NCBI GenBank assembly: GCA_008360975.2
Contig: CM039182.1
Coordinates: 16,588,324 to 16,652,323 of the forward strand
Reading direction: 5' to 3'
Origin: Lichenostomus cassidix
Taxonomy: Eukaryota; Chordata; Aves; Passeriformes; Meliphagidae
DNA: 64,000 nt
This document shows, in pieces, positions 25,139-38,842 of the stretch; the stretch's first letter is position 1; every line of letters starts with the position of its first letter. The notes below the pieces were generated by a model that saw only the letters and a program-made list of their open reading frames with translations, searched no databases and was not told where the DNA came from. The translations under genes were made by a program, and so were the position numbers.

Positions 25139-27597
25139 ATATAGATGGAAATGAAATTCAGAGCTTAGAATTTCAGTATCAGCATCATCTGCTTATGGAT
25201 GTGAGGTGCAACTCACCCATTTTAGAGAATAGTAATGCAAAAGTATTATTTTTTTTTCTCATTTGCAAATAACCAAATTCATCATAAAATTGTGCCCACT
25301 TAACCCAAAGAACTTTACAGGAAAACCGTCTACTTTTTTAAATTGAACTTCAGAATTTTCTGCAAGTACTCTGCACAGTTCAATGCAGGACACGACACAG
25401 CTATTCAAGATAATGCCTTTTGGGCTAATTCCATTAACAAGCATCTAGGAGATACTGTGAAGAGATCCATCTGATCTGTTCCACTGCCCAACACCATCTG
25501 CCCTTGCCTGACTGCAACAGCTGTCTAGGGCTGTCTCTAGGCAATTCTGCAATGGAACAAGCCATCAGATACTTCCTCTCAGCATCCTGCTGTGCTGAGG
25601 GATGGGCAGTCTTCCTTCTTCTGCCATGTTTCAGTAGCTTCTTTCAACATGTAAAATACCCTCCAGGGTACATCAAGCCACCTATTAACGCTTCAGTCCT
25701 AATACTGAGAAGGGATTTCCTGCAGCAGCAGAGATGCTGTTTGCAATGTTAGATAAGCCTGCCATCCAAACTCATAACAGTCTGGCACTACACTTCCTAG
25801 GAAAGGGACCAATCCACTTGTATGTGGGCATGCTGCCATCCAAACAGATGGGATGAATGAAGGCATTCATGAGCCTGTGCACACTACGGGCACCACATAG
25901 CACTGTTGGAAACATGAGTCACAGCTCACATCATCTGCTGAAATATTAGCGAATGCACAACTCCTTATCCAGCCCTGTGCCGTCCACAAATATTTCCAGA
26001 GCAGCCACACACAACATTGTAGAGGTATGATAACAGCTGAATATGCACTTTAGGCTAATTACATAAGAACACTTCCTTCCATTTCCATCCCATTTTTTTA
26101 AACCACATGTGCTTTTTAAGACATTACATCCTAGTATAATAGGCCTGCGAGCACACAGCACCATCAAACCCTGCTATCCTTGCAAATCTCACCATTTTAA
26201 AGCAGAGCTGTGCCAGATCATTATCTCAGTGCCTCTGTAAAGCACACATTTGCTGCACAAAACCACAGTAACTACTCAGTAGGTTTTATTCTTGCCTCTG
26301 AATTGGAACAGAATCAACTTCCCAGTACACAGCATTGGAAGCACTCTGCTGCTGGGGGCAATGCATCTCAGATAAGATATATGTCACAGGCAAAATACTT
26401 GCAGCCATTCAAGTAAGATCATCTGTGTTTCTTTAAAAAAGAAGACAACTTTTTCCTTATCACCCACACAAAGTCCAGCTTGAAATTCTGCCTACTGAAA
26501 TCCTCTTTTCCCTCCCACTATACTTTCAGCTGTAGATATTGCTGTTTTCTTCCTTGCCTATCTTAAACTAGCTATTAATACATCTTAAACCTCTGTCTGT
26601 ATTTCAGCAAAGACATGTCTTGCCTGTGAAGTCTTTTGGAAGACCGTGACCCAGTATAAGCACATAACCACCAGTACCAGTGTAAAATAAAAGGGCAGAC
26701 TTCTAGAACTTGATTCATCAGAACGCTCTGTATCATTAGGCTTTATTACTCTTTGGATTCATCCCCATCAGGCAGCAACAACAGATCTCTAAAGTTCTTC
26801 ATGGAACACATATTTTACAGTGGAGCTCATTTAGCCTCCTGAGAGATTTAACTGGAGATTAAGCAAACAGAACCTTCAAGATCATTCTGGTTTGACAAAA
26901 CACTGCATACTTAGAATGCCTTTTTATGGATATATCTTCAATTATTTTCCCTCTTTTTTTTTCCTTCCTCTGTTCATAAGGGACATCTCAACTAATTATT
27001 GGCAAGACACCCCTGAATAGGTTATTCTGAGGAAAATAAACATCCATGTAATTTCCAAGATGCTGTCATGTATTTCCTCCAATTTAAAGAGAAAAAGTGA
27101 TATGCCACAGATCCTATCATCTCTGGAAATATTTATTTATAAGTGACTTGAACACATGGCATGAAAATGAATTTATTCACCATAAATTCTAGCCTTTGCT
27201 TAAGCCTTACTAATGATCAGCTTCACTGTTTCTATTTGCTTTGGCCTAGTGAATAGTATTCTAAAGTCAAGTAATAAAAAATTATCATGTAATCCACACT
27301 GGCTTTAAAAAGAGACATGCTTGCACTCTGTAGACAGATTTGATCACAACAAATTAATTTTTATGCCCAACAAGACCTACAAAGTATAGAAGAGCAATCC
27401 AGGACTTCTTCCTAATAAAGGATAAAACTTTGTCGCAAAGCAGTTCATTAGCTTATGAGAGACATCAACTGATGCCCTGGCTGAATTGGTCATAAATGCT
27501 GAGGGTTGAAGGACATTCCAAGTGTCAATTCACAACCAACAAGAGAAAAGAGATACAAAGAAAGACAACAGACCAGGTCTGCACCCTCTTTGGGAAA

Positions 27598-27652
27598 AAC
27601 AAACGAACAAACAAAAAAAAAAACCAACAAAAAAACCCCCCATAAAAACTAG
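27598..27652. repeat. A/C-rich low-complexity patch
   Basis: A run of AAAC-like units (aaacaaacgaacaaac), then A11, then accaac and a C6 block. It is simple low-complexity sequence with no coding sense. Confidence 0.85.
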
Positions 27653-29970
27653 TATTATCCAAAGTACTAGTCCCAGGCTGTGGTGGGAATCATCTGAGGA
27701 ATTGAGGAGAAACAGAAATCACCTTGAAACACTGGATTATCACATATGTTCTCTGCATCTTTTTCCAGAAAAAGTGATCATGCTTAGCTTTTCACTGTAA
27801 TAGAATAAACTATGTAACTTCAGCCGCAAACTTCTGAAATACAAGGAGAGATTTCAATGGTACTGGACCAGGGAGTGGTGATAACAAACAGGAAACATGA
27901 CCATTCAGGAAATATGAGGTCTCCAGGTCTAAGGGGCTGTGAGCACTGAGGTGCTATAGGTGGCAAGCCCAAATCCTTAGGGGCAAATGTTTGTCCAAGA
28001 AAGGTGTCCTCCTGACCACTGCTGGTTATTGGATGCTTCTGTAGAAGCAGTGCAAGACAGGGAGAAGGTCTGAGGCTCAGAATTTCCATTGAGACCATGC
28101 CAAAGTGTAGCACAATGAACAAATTACCTAACACTGAAAAATCCAGGCTGAAAAAATAAATCTGTTAGTTTTAATCATGTCCCGTGTAAGGAAGAAGAGA
28201 AAATAAACTCTGAACTGTACACTATGCTTTCCTTGTTCTCGCTCAAATGTACTTCTGCTCCACCACTACCATAAAGCAAAAGAAGCAAATAAATACTTTT
28301 TAGAGAGTCTGAAAAATAATGAGCTTGGTTGGCCCAACTGGCCTTCTTACCTATCTGCTTTGCTACACCAGTTATTTCTGGCCTTGGTGATGTCTATCCC
28401 TCACACATATGTTGGTTCCCTCCTGTTAATCTCACAGTCTTTAACACAGTTACCCAAAAAGTAGCCTGAGCAGCCTCAGAATTCAGTCCTTGATGACTTG
28501 AGAGTTAGCTCATCTCAGCAATTCAGACACGTCAAGCTGGCCAGATGTGGGCTTGGCTGGATGTGTGAAGTTTCCACTGAAATCAAGACACTGCCTCAGG
28601 AAGTTTAAAATGTGTTTAAACAACATTCTTTCAAACACTAATAACTGTTGTGTTTGAAAATTTAAAGCCTACCAGCATCCACGTGCCTAACTGTGTACAG
28701 ATCAAAACGCTTTTCCTGACTCACATGGGTCACCAAGCACAGCCTTGAAGCACAAAACTAATGCATAGTCATTGATCTGATTTTAAAGATACTTAGGGGC
28801 TAGCAAAGCAGTCAGGAGCCTTCAACTTCACTGAAAGGCAACTACCCAAATATTTAAAAAATATCTGGCTTGTCTTTAAAAAGAGTGCTAAGAGCAGTGT
28901 AGATAGCACTGATGCTCTGTACTTTTCCATTTGATATTTTTTAAACTTATATGAAAAGATCTTCAATTACTTTCCAGTTAAAAACTGAAAGGTACATGAA
29001 AATGTGGGTCCTGATCAAGTAAATGGTCAGGTTTTGAGTGAAGATTGTCAGACATGATCTGCCAGCAGCAACACTAAAAGCAAAAATGAGCAGATGGGGC
29101 ATTCAGGGCTCAAGCCTCATGCACACTAGGGCTGAGAAGAGAAACACAAAAGAGAAGCTGAGCTTCTTAATCATTCAAAGTTTCTATTTTCATAGTTTGC
29201 ATGACATTCAAAAGACATAATTCAAAATTAATGGAAATAATTTCCTCAGAACATTTTATTTAGGCAATGTATAGGCTCACCAAAAATTGTTCATGCTGAT
29301 GCAAAATAATAAAAGTAGAAAATCAAAGGAAGCTGCAGAGTCAAAATATCTTCTAAAATATTTGCTTCTTCCACCAGTTAACTTTTAAAATCCATCCACT
29401 TCTTTTATCTGTTCAGATACATTTTCTTCCATGTGACATGCCACTTGGGTAAATGACAACAGTCAACTGAATGTCCTAGTTTACCTACTTTGTATGTGAA
29501 AAAAAGCCCTAAACTTACTATTGGGTGCATTACTATCATATTTTCTTTAAAAAAAGTGGTAACCAAAGAAGCAGAAGGAGAAACATTTTAATGAGCTGAA
29601 CCATCTCTAATGAAAAAACTGTGACATCTCTTCAGCCTACTCATTTGCAAAACCACGGACACATTTTAATAATAGTTATAAGGATATGTACTTTCTTTAT
29701 TTTATTAAAACCAAGGAAAATCTAACAATTAATTTTAAGACCACATCTGTGATTTTAAGAAAAAGGAGTATTTTCAAAACATAATGGCAGTCTATATTAA
29801 AATAAATCTTGCGAGAGATGCAGCTAAATCAAGACATAATAGACTAAATTATTCAGAGCAATTTGTCAAGTATACTTAATGCAAGACACAGATCATAAAA
29901 GAGACTCATACAGACATTCTTATCTAGTTACACTGTAGCTGAAATCTCTACAAATACGCAGTGTAAGGCT

Positions 29971-29990
29971 GGGGGGGGAGGCAGGTGGGG
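29971..29990 (+). repeat. G-rich run
   Basis: A G8 run followed by aggcaggtgggg. It is unusually G-rich for this AT-rich intron, but it has too few separate G3 tracts for a canonical four-tract quadruplex. Confidence 0.75.
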
Positions 29991-30071
29991 TGTTATTTGA
30001 GTATTTCCTAATAGTGACTCCTACCTGGGGAAAAGAAAACATGCAGTAGTTAGAGTTCCAAAAATACTTAC

Positions 30072-30187
30072 CTCCTTGTCTTTATCTAACAAAGCCAGAG
30101 AAGCATTTAACACCAACTTTTTGAGAAAATAGCTATCTGATGGTTTAGGTTCTTCAGAAATACCCTCTTCCTGGCTGCATGCTCTCT
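30072..30187 (-). other. Exon-like segment of unknown origin inside the GPR158 intron
   Basis: On the minus strand a 116-bp stretch runs from a possible acceptor (gtacttcag) to a perfect donor (GACAAGGAG/gtaagtat). A frame is open across it and contains EEPKPSDSYFLKKLVLNASL then ALLDKDKE, a composition more protein-like than nearby random frames. Its length is not a multiple of three, so inclusion between the two known GPR158 exons would shift the frame. I do not recognise a protein family. It could be a cassette or poison exon, part of an unannotated transcript, or chance. Confidence 0.25.
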
Positions 30188-33100
30188 CTGAAGTACATGT
30201 TGGCAGGTTCATGAGTCAAGGTAGGGATTTTATTGACATCAGCTATTAAGGTGGTTATTTGGAAAAGATAATGGGGACAGACCAGGACTTTGAAATACCC
30301 TGTTAAACCACAGCAAGAGCAGGACAGAACTGTCTGCTACTCTCCCCAGGACAATTTTTGTAGGTATTTATTTTGACAACAAGCAATTTAGAAAAACTCT
30401 CTCCACAAAATACCAGCCAGACATCTCAGTCCAGCCCGTGCTGATTAGTTTACTGCAGACATCACTGCTGGAACTATTGACTTTTCATTTTCAGCTTATG
30501 CACCTGTAGAACAACAGCAGTGGGGACAAGCCAGAGACCACGGTGTGACCAAACTCCAGAAGAAGTGCTGGGAACACTCCACCTCCTAATGTTCTGTAAT
30601 GAAGAATGGATATCTGTCTGATAAATCTGCTTCAGGTAAACTGAAGCTACCAGAAATTGGATGAATGGTAAAAATGAGTGACATACTCTGCTGGCATGAG
30701 CTACATTAATTTTAAATCAGCACTAACCATATCAAGCAAATTATGTGATTAACATTTTTAATTCATTATGGGTAATTAATGAAGTCCAGAAGAAACCAGC
30801 CACATCTGCAATCTCAAAATGCACTCCACAGTAGAATCTACAGAAATAGGAATGAAACACTGTTTTTTCTTCCTAGTAAGAAGACATTCTTACAGTTCTT
30901 ATATTACCTGGATAGGAACATTGTTACCTTCCAAAAAAATTGTTTGGACAGTTTGCTTGGCTAAGAGGGCCAGAGTGCTAGTATTTTTCATTCTAGTCTA
31001 AAGGAAAAAAAATTGTTTGATACAAATCTATGCAAGAAAAATATTTATACAGTGTTGAACAGATATTGAAAAATTATTATGACTGAGAAATTAAAACAAA
31101 TTTAGGAAAATAAACTTCTAAAGCTGATCAGGCTCTTCAGACATTTTCTTTCAGCAACCTATGCCACCCAGGTAATTTTTAAAGAACAGCACAAATTTAA
31201 TCACATGTATAAATGTATAAATCACTTGTATAAATGTTTGAATATACACTTAAATACAGAAATAGATTTGCTGCGTTTGTTGTGACTTCTTTTTTGCCTG
31301 TAAAATTTTGATTCTCTTTCAAAAGTTATTTCTTTAGAGCTTGAGAACATACTCGACTCTGAAAGAGCAGTCTTCAAAAGCTTCAACACATGTAGGTGGC
31401 ATCCAATGAAATAGAACAACTCACAACAGAAATCTCCCCTTGGAAACACTGCATGGAAGTGGAAAGTAGGAGAGATGAATCTTGGAGCAGATTTTCAGGA
31501 AACTGAGTATGGACTAAAAACTTTAAAGAGTCTGTGGAGGTCACTGAGCAGTTGATGAGAAGTCGGAAGTACAATGATGCAGGAAAGAGAGGAATCAGGT
31601 TGCACAATGGGAAATTATTGACTGGGAGAAACTAAGGGTAGTAAATCCTCCTCTTCTAGAAAACAAAGTTTCATGACAGCTCAACAATCTCTATAGCTCC
31701 TCATCACCTGAACAATCAGCAACATCCCTAAGGGATAACAGGTACATCTCACTTTCCAAATATTGCATTTGCTAACCTTTGCATACATTCAGGTTTTCCA
31801 GAAAACTGCATTGCCAAATGCATGAGTAAACTTACTGATGAATCCCTAATTGCTTGAAATGGGCGATTTCTTTTTCAAAAAGAAACAGAGACATCACAAA
31901 AACATTTGAGATGTAAGGTTGCATTAGACAGGCATATCTTTGCTATTTAAAGCCTTTTTCAATTATCATTAAAAGCTTGAACCCTTTTCCTCACATGATA
32001 TGAAGTCTTTTCAGGTCCTAAAGATTTGAACTCAGACACTCATGACAACACTAGGACTTGTAGTTTGGATCACTGAACTATGCTTCCTCTGTAACTTAGG
32101 GTTTGTTTAAATGCAATTATAACTGCTATTTATTTCAAACATGTACATTAACCATAGAGAAATTAATTGTGAATAAGGAAAAGAACTCAGATGAGTAATT
32201 TTTTTATTATTTTGAAAATTTAGTGGGATTAGACAAAACAACGCAATTGTTGTCCACAGCACAACAATTAGCAGGTTTCTGAGGAAAGCTCTTAACAGTG
32301 AATGATTTGACCTGGAAAACAACCAAATTCAAGCTATGTTTTTTCAGTGACAACAGTTGAGGCCCATATGCTACCTTCTGCTCATACCTAAAAATAACAA
32401 CCATTCATTGAAGCAGTTATAAAGCCAGGTCACTGCAATTTAAGCAGTATGTAATCTAACCAATGGGTAAAATACCTTTCCTACTGCTCTGTAGTTGGAT
32501 TAATATTTGTGCTTATACCCATTTACTACTCCTTAATGAAGCAACGTCGAATGGAACAATAGCAGCACAAGAGACTGGACACCTCTCATGCTATGGCATC
32601 CTAGAGAGAAAGCAGTAAAACCCTCTTCAAGATGGCACAAGTTTGTATCTTCTGAGCCAGAGAGGGGAACAGAACCCAAGAGTCATATCCAGAAGGAAAA
32701 TATTAACAGAGCTGTCCACAGGCTGGGTTTTTACCACCTATACTTGGTAAGAAAGTGAGGATTGTATGGTGTACCTGAAGAGAAGGTTCAAGTCTGCAGC
32801 CCTGGTGAAGGAAGGTATTTTCCCATGCAGAAAAACTAGGCAGATGATAAACACAAATCCATTTTTCTCCAGGACATCCAGCTCCCCAAGCGAGCAAAGC
32901 AGGCATGCCGGTGTCTGTGCCCGACTGAGCGCACAGCCCTGTCATGGAAAGAGTACCTCACCTGACCTTGAGGCACCAAAACTGAGCACTGCAATCTGCA
33001 GTTGCAATGCTTACCCAATGGTAGGTTGAACCCTTACAAGACTTGCTAGATTAAAATTGAAGCTGTATTAAGAAACATGTTATCTACTAAAGGCTGAGCT

Positions 33101-35569
33101 ATTCAACCATCTTTGGTCTCCTCCTTTCAGAGACATCAACCAAAATAGCTATAACCAGGACCTGCTGGTTCCCTCCTGTTGCTGCAGCTGCAAAAATAAA
33201 GCATTAGAAATAGCAGCTTTCCCAGGCAAGACTGTTTATTTGCATTCCTGGCACATCTCACTTGCACGGTCCACAAAATGCGTTCATTAGCAGATAACAA
33301 AACAGCAGAAGGAGGCTTTCTTCAAATGTTCAACTCCTTCCTGAGCACAGGGGGAGTCCTCCAAACATCTCAGTGATGTATCAAAGAAAAGGCCCACCTT
33401 CTAGTAGGAGAGACATGTTCCACTGCAATTTGTTGCTAGGCAGTCCTCTGCATTTAACTGCAATTATTTATTTATATGAACTTCCTTCTCCATCCTCCCT
33501 ACCAAGATGCTTGTGGTGTTGAATAAACAGCTATACAATAAAAACAGCATAAAATCAGAAGGGCAAAATATTTAAGAACAAAATTAACAGTTGTCACCAG
33601 AGCTAAGAATGAGATAGCAAACAGAAACCAAAATAACTGAACTCCAGGGGGCCAGGGAGAAACACAGTAATTTTTTTAAAGAGAAGTCAGGCAGCTAAGA
33701 TAGATAGAAAGACATACAGCAATGAGATAAACCAACCAAGTGGTGAGACCCCATATGTGAGACTGTCCAAAACAAACATTTCAAGACCCATATTTAGTTG
33801 AGGAGCTGTGAGTACTCGGAAGGCCATGACCTTCTTTTTCTTCAAAGTTCTTGAACACTTACTATATATATAACAAGTATTTATGATTTAAAACAAATCC
33901 ATTCAGGCAGATTTTGACAGGATTACTTGTGACATGTCTGAGAAAAATGCATTACTTTAAACAGTCTGAGGAAATAAACCTAGCAGATTCAATGTATCAT
34001 GCCACAAAATTTCATCTACTTTATGAAAGACATACATGGAGGGTAAAAAAAACCCATTTCTTTGAACTTGCTTAGATAACTACAAAATCTCAAGAATGTC
34101 TGCTGTGCTCTCTAGACCAATAGAGCACTCAGTGTTTAGCAACTGGAACTTCTCTGTGCTCTATATAATTTTTTCTCTTTCACTCTGAATGCTTTCAACT
34201 TTTTTTAGCTTTTTCTTGCTCTCTAACCTATTTCTTAATGATTTAAGACTAAACACTACTCGAAGTTAGATCAAGGTTCCAAACTTTTTCCTTAATTTGT
34301 TGAAAGTAACTGAGAATTTTTCTCCCCTTTAGTGTCTTCTCAAGAATTCATTCTGTCAACTTCCTTGTTTAATCTGATCCATTATTATTATTGTAACTAC
34401 TACAGTAACATATACTAATTATGGTATCAAATATAATTAGTTATCTATCAGTTTCGTGTCTACAAGTTCTTGATCACGTCTGATGTCTGCTGTACACACT
34501 GGAGAGTCAAAACAAAAATGAGTGCCTTGCACAACTAAAATCATTTGATATGAAAGGCTTTTGATGACACCAGGTTAGCCCAGTTCATAGACACTTGTGA
34601 AAAATCTAATATACTAAAGGTTTTCTTTTCAAATGTAGTAAGCACTGATATCACTTATCCTAAACAGAAAAGATATCCTGCCTGAGAAAAGAACTGCTCT
34701 TTATTATTGGTTCATCCCACAACCAACAGCAGTTACTTACAGCCCATATAAAGCCATCTCAGCTCAGAATCAAAACAGATCAGGTTTCTTGTCCTGCAAA
34801 TTTAGTAACTTGGAATGTGTTTTGAATCCAGAAAAGCTACATAAAGAGCAGCTAAAAGCGAAATTTAGATTTTCTATGTATTCTTGGTGACATCTGAAAT
34901 TGGCAGATACCTTATTGTTGCCAATAATAAACTTATTAATCTTGCTTAAGACTTAGATGGCAAGTGTTTAGAGTATGTTTCTGATTCAATTATCTTTCAA
35001 AATTCCTGGGTTTTCAAATAACTGAACATACGATGTTCTAATAGAGCCGTATGATGAATTAATGGTTAATAAACTTGTTCCTTAGGGTTTTAAAATAGTT
35101 GTTATGACAGCATTTTGCCTTCTCGTAGCAACAATTGGTGATTAGTTGAACAGACAGTGCTGCTACTATGGCAGTAACTTATTTTGAATATGATTTCAAA
35201 GATGTAAATATGCCTTAAGGCTTGGAAAGTAGATTCAAGTTTAATAAGTATGGATATAAATAGCTGACTAAATAATCAAGTACACAAACTTTTATAGATC
35301 AGTTCTCTACAGATTTCAAGGCAATGCCATCCATAAAGACAGAAAAGAGGATGAGCTGCCTCCATGGGCCAGCAAGCTCTGTCAGATTTAAAAAAACCCC
35401 ACATTTCAAGGGTTCAGCATGCTGGTGATGCCAGATTAGGAATTTAAGAGAGAGCTGAACATTGAGAACACTTGCTCTGTATATAGCACTCCAGTATGTG
35501 CAGGGGATTAGGTAGTTAACAAATTAAGCCAGATAATTACATTCCACAACATACTACTGCAATATATAC

Positions 35570-35584
35570 TTTTTTTTTTTTTTT
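35570..35584. repeat. T15 homopolymer
   Basis: Fifteen consecutive thymines on the plus strand. No retrocopy is recognisable next to it on either side. Confidence 0.85.
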
Positions 35585-35804
35585 ACTCTGACTAATGTGG
35601 CAATTTATACACTTGGGTTGACATAAAAGAAGAGATCTGAAGAATAAATAATAAATTATTGTTTTAAAAATGGTGGTTAACTATTTCCTATAGAAAATTC
35701 CAAAATTTAAAAGGAAGATTAAAGTCTGAACAAGATACAATGCTTGAAGGAAAGTGGAAAGGACTTCCTTATGCCAACATAACTTCCTTATTTTTCATCC
35801 TGTC

Positions 35805-36300
35805 ACAGAATAACAGAACAACAGAATATCTTGATTTGGAAGGGACTCACAAGGATTATCGAGTCCAACTCCTGGCCCTGCACAGGACAGCTCCAAGAGT
35901 CACACCATGTGCCTGAGAGCATTGTCCAAATGCTTCTTGAACTCTGTCAAGCTTGTTGCTGTGACCACTTCCCTGGGGAGCTGTTCCAGTGCCCAGCCAC
36001 CCTCTGGGTGAAGAACCTTTTTCTAATATACAACCTAAACCTCCCTTGACACAATTTCAGGCCATTCCCTCAGTCCTGTCACTGTCACTGGAGAGAAGAG
36101 ATCACTGTCTGTCCCTCCTCTTCCCCTCACGAGGGAGCTGGTTATAACTGCAGTGAGGTCTCCCCTCAGTCTCCTTTTCTCCAGGCTGAACAGATCAAGT
36201 GACCTCAGCTGCTCCTCACAGGGCTTCACCTCAAGGCCTTTCACAATCCCTGTTGCCCTCCTGTGGATGATCTCTAATAGTTTAACATCTTCCTTATATT
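35805..36300 (-). mobile_element. CR1 LINE 3' fragment, well preserved
   Basis: About 495 bp of reverse-complemented CR1 3' UTR with few differences from the usual neoavian form. It begins with degenerate octamers (gtcacagaataacagaacaa), then ttggaagggactcacaagga, ctccaagagtcacaccatgt, gtgaccacttccctggggag, gccattccctcagtcctgtc, cccctcagtctccttttctc and ctgttgccctcctgtggatg. It stops abruptly near 36300. It appears to be the youngest CR1 in the window. Confidence 0.95.
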
Positions 36301-38792
36301 TATCTTACCTTTTTTGTATTTCTTGTATTAATTTCATCATAGTCTGCATAAGTACCAGCATATGCTGTACAAATATACCTGTTTGATATACAGATAACAG
36401 GTTTAAACATTTATTTCTGTGAAAATGATCAAAAAGGTTTTGATCATTCAGGAAAAGTTGCATCAATATACATTTATTAGAAAAAAAGAAGATAAACAAA
36501 GAACTATTAAGATTTCCCTTTATCAAAAAATGTGTTTTCCCCAAACTTGGTACACACACCATCAAGTAGAACCAAAGCTCTTCGTAACAACCTCTCAGTC
36601 AGCAAACACTGTCAGAGATGATGCACTGCTGCTGGAATGGCAGCAGCACAGGGAATGCTCGCCTGTCAGAGATCCCTAACACAGCTTTACACCACCACAA
36701 AGCACCCAGATTGCAGCACACCCAAGGAACACACTGCCTTTGTGGTGGATCTGCCCACATGGGCCAGTGCAACACATTCAGAATATGACAGAATTCATGT
36801 GTGTGTATGCTGTGACTATGGTTTGCATTTCCCAAAGCACTGGGCCCTTCAGATTACTTTTTAAACCTTGACCCTGACACTGAAAAAGTTTCCAGGCATT
36901 TCAAATAAATGCTTAGGTTTACTTTTACCTGCTTTTTGACTCACTGCCTTTCTCACCAGCCTTGAGTCAATCTCATGCTAGACATATAAAGCAAGGACCC
37001 TCTTCTGTCTGCAATATATAAAAGAAAACCAGAGAAGTAACCCAATAATCATTACTCACCAAGGGGTCTAAGGCATCTAAAGGACTAACTTCAAGACTAA
37101 CCTGCTGCTGTAAGTCACAAAAACCTTGTGTAATCTAGCATATATCTGAACCCACCCAACTCATGCTGAACTATGTAACATCCAACTCCCTCCTGACCCC
37201 TCTTCAGCTGTTAATGTGCAGGATCCAGTCTCACTGGCAAGGCCAAACCAAGGGGCTGAGTAATCAGGCCGTGGAAAAGCAGTTTTGAATCCCTGGTTAG
37301 TCTGAGAGAGCCCAAAGTCCCTGATGTGTAAAGGCATGCCCTCCATGAGGCAGCTCAGGGATCTGAAGCTGCCTGTTTTCAACCCACGCTAACAGAGCTG
37401 CTCCAGTTTAGCTGGAATGCTTGAATGCACTCACTGGGACAGTCTGTACCTTATGAGCTCAGGTCAGTCCCCTAAAAATGGACAAATCTGCGTTATTCAT
37501 CATTCTGTGTTGATTCAGAAGAAGACAGACATATTCAAGTAGAACTAGGACCTCTTCTTGCTGTTGCCCCTTCACATTGACAGCTTTCCCACTGTTCCCC
37601 CTGTTACCTTAAATCCCACAGACTGGTGCTTTCTACAGAGAGCAATGAATTTTCTTGTGCTATTTCCAACTGCTTTGTTTATCATCTAATGCATGTCTTC
37701 TCATACAAGTTGGGTGCAGCTCCACAGAAATCAGCAATTTCACATGGGACTAGTATTAGGTTTTTTCCTATTAGTATTTTTATTGCTTAGTCTTTTCTAG
37801 CATAACTCAAATATTCTCAGATAATTCTCATAAAGTACCTATATCCTCTAGCAGTATAAAAACAGTTGCATGCTACCAGTCTTTTGAGATAAGAAATTCA
37901 CCGTTAAATGTGTCCTTGCTCACACCTTTAATAAAATATTTTCAAACATTTTCACTGCTATTATTAGTAACAGCCATTTGTAATGTGATACTTTCTCATT
38001 GATCAAGACCCTGCTATGCACAGCACAGCTATGCCAAACATCCCTGTACCAAAGGGTTCATAATTTAAATATGAGATGAGAAACCACACATCAATACAGA
38101 GGAAGTAAAAGGAAAGAATAAAAGATTTATCTTCTACAATTATGTAAGTGGTGTTTTAGGAAAGGAGAAGAAAGCTTGCAAGGAGTAGTGAGAAATAACT
38201 GCATGCAACCAAAGAGCAAGCACCGAATGTACAATCTGTGGTTTTATAAGTATCTTCTATAACATGTAGTTGTGACAATAGGAGTCCTGACTGTATTAAG
38301 GTACAAGATGTCATTTGTGTCTTGTTTTCATTTCTATACTGTTTGGTTGCTCAGTTTTGGATTAATTTTCCAGTTGCTATATTAGACTTTGCTATGTTTT
38401 AATTCTTGGGGGAAAGTTCTCTATTCTATTTTCTCACTATCATTATTTTCATTTTTCCTTTGCATTGCTTTTACTAGCTAAACCATAGGCAATAAGGCTC
38501 TGGCATCCTGGCTTATTTAAGATATGAACATGAAATAGTAATGAAAATTGTGGATGGTTTAAATCATTCAAGTTTGATAAATTATCATGTAATTATATGT
38601 AAGACAATTGTATAAAATGTAATTTTCTACACTTACAACCTTTTGAGCAAAGAAAGTCTCATTTTATTCCTCTTATTTTCTACAGGTATTTTGTCCATAT
38701 GTATTACCTCAGAATTACTTTAAATTCTTTTTTTAGCTTGGAAATCCTGCCATCAATTTCTGATAAGAGCTGGGATTGAATTGACATATTTG

Positions 38793-38842
38793 TCCTTCCT
38801 TTTTTTTCCCCTCTCTCTCTCTCTTTTTTTTCTCTTTTTTTA
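38793..38842. repeat. Pyrimidine-rich low-complexity tract
   Basis: About 50 consecutive pyrimidines on the plus strand (ccttcct, T8, CCCC, a CT dinucleotide run, T9, T7). It is followed by taatgtgcag, so on the plus strand it has the form of a very strong splice acceptor. On the minus (gene) strand it is a pure purine run. Confidence 0.9.
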
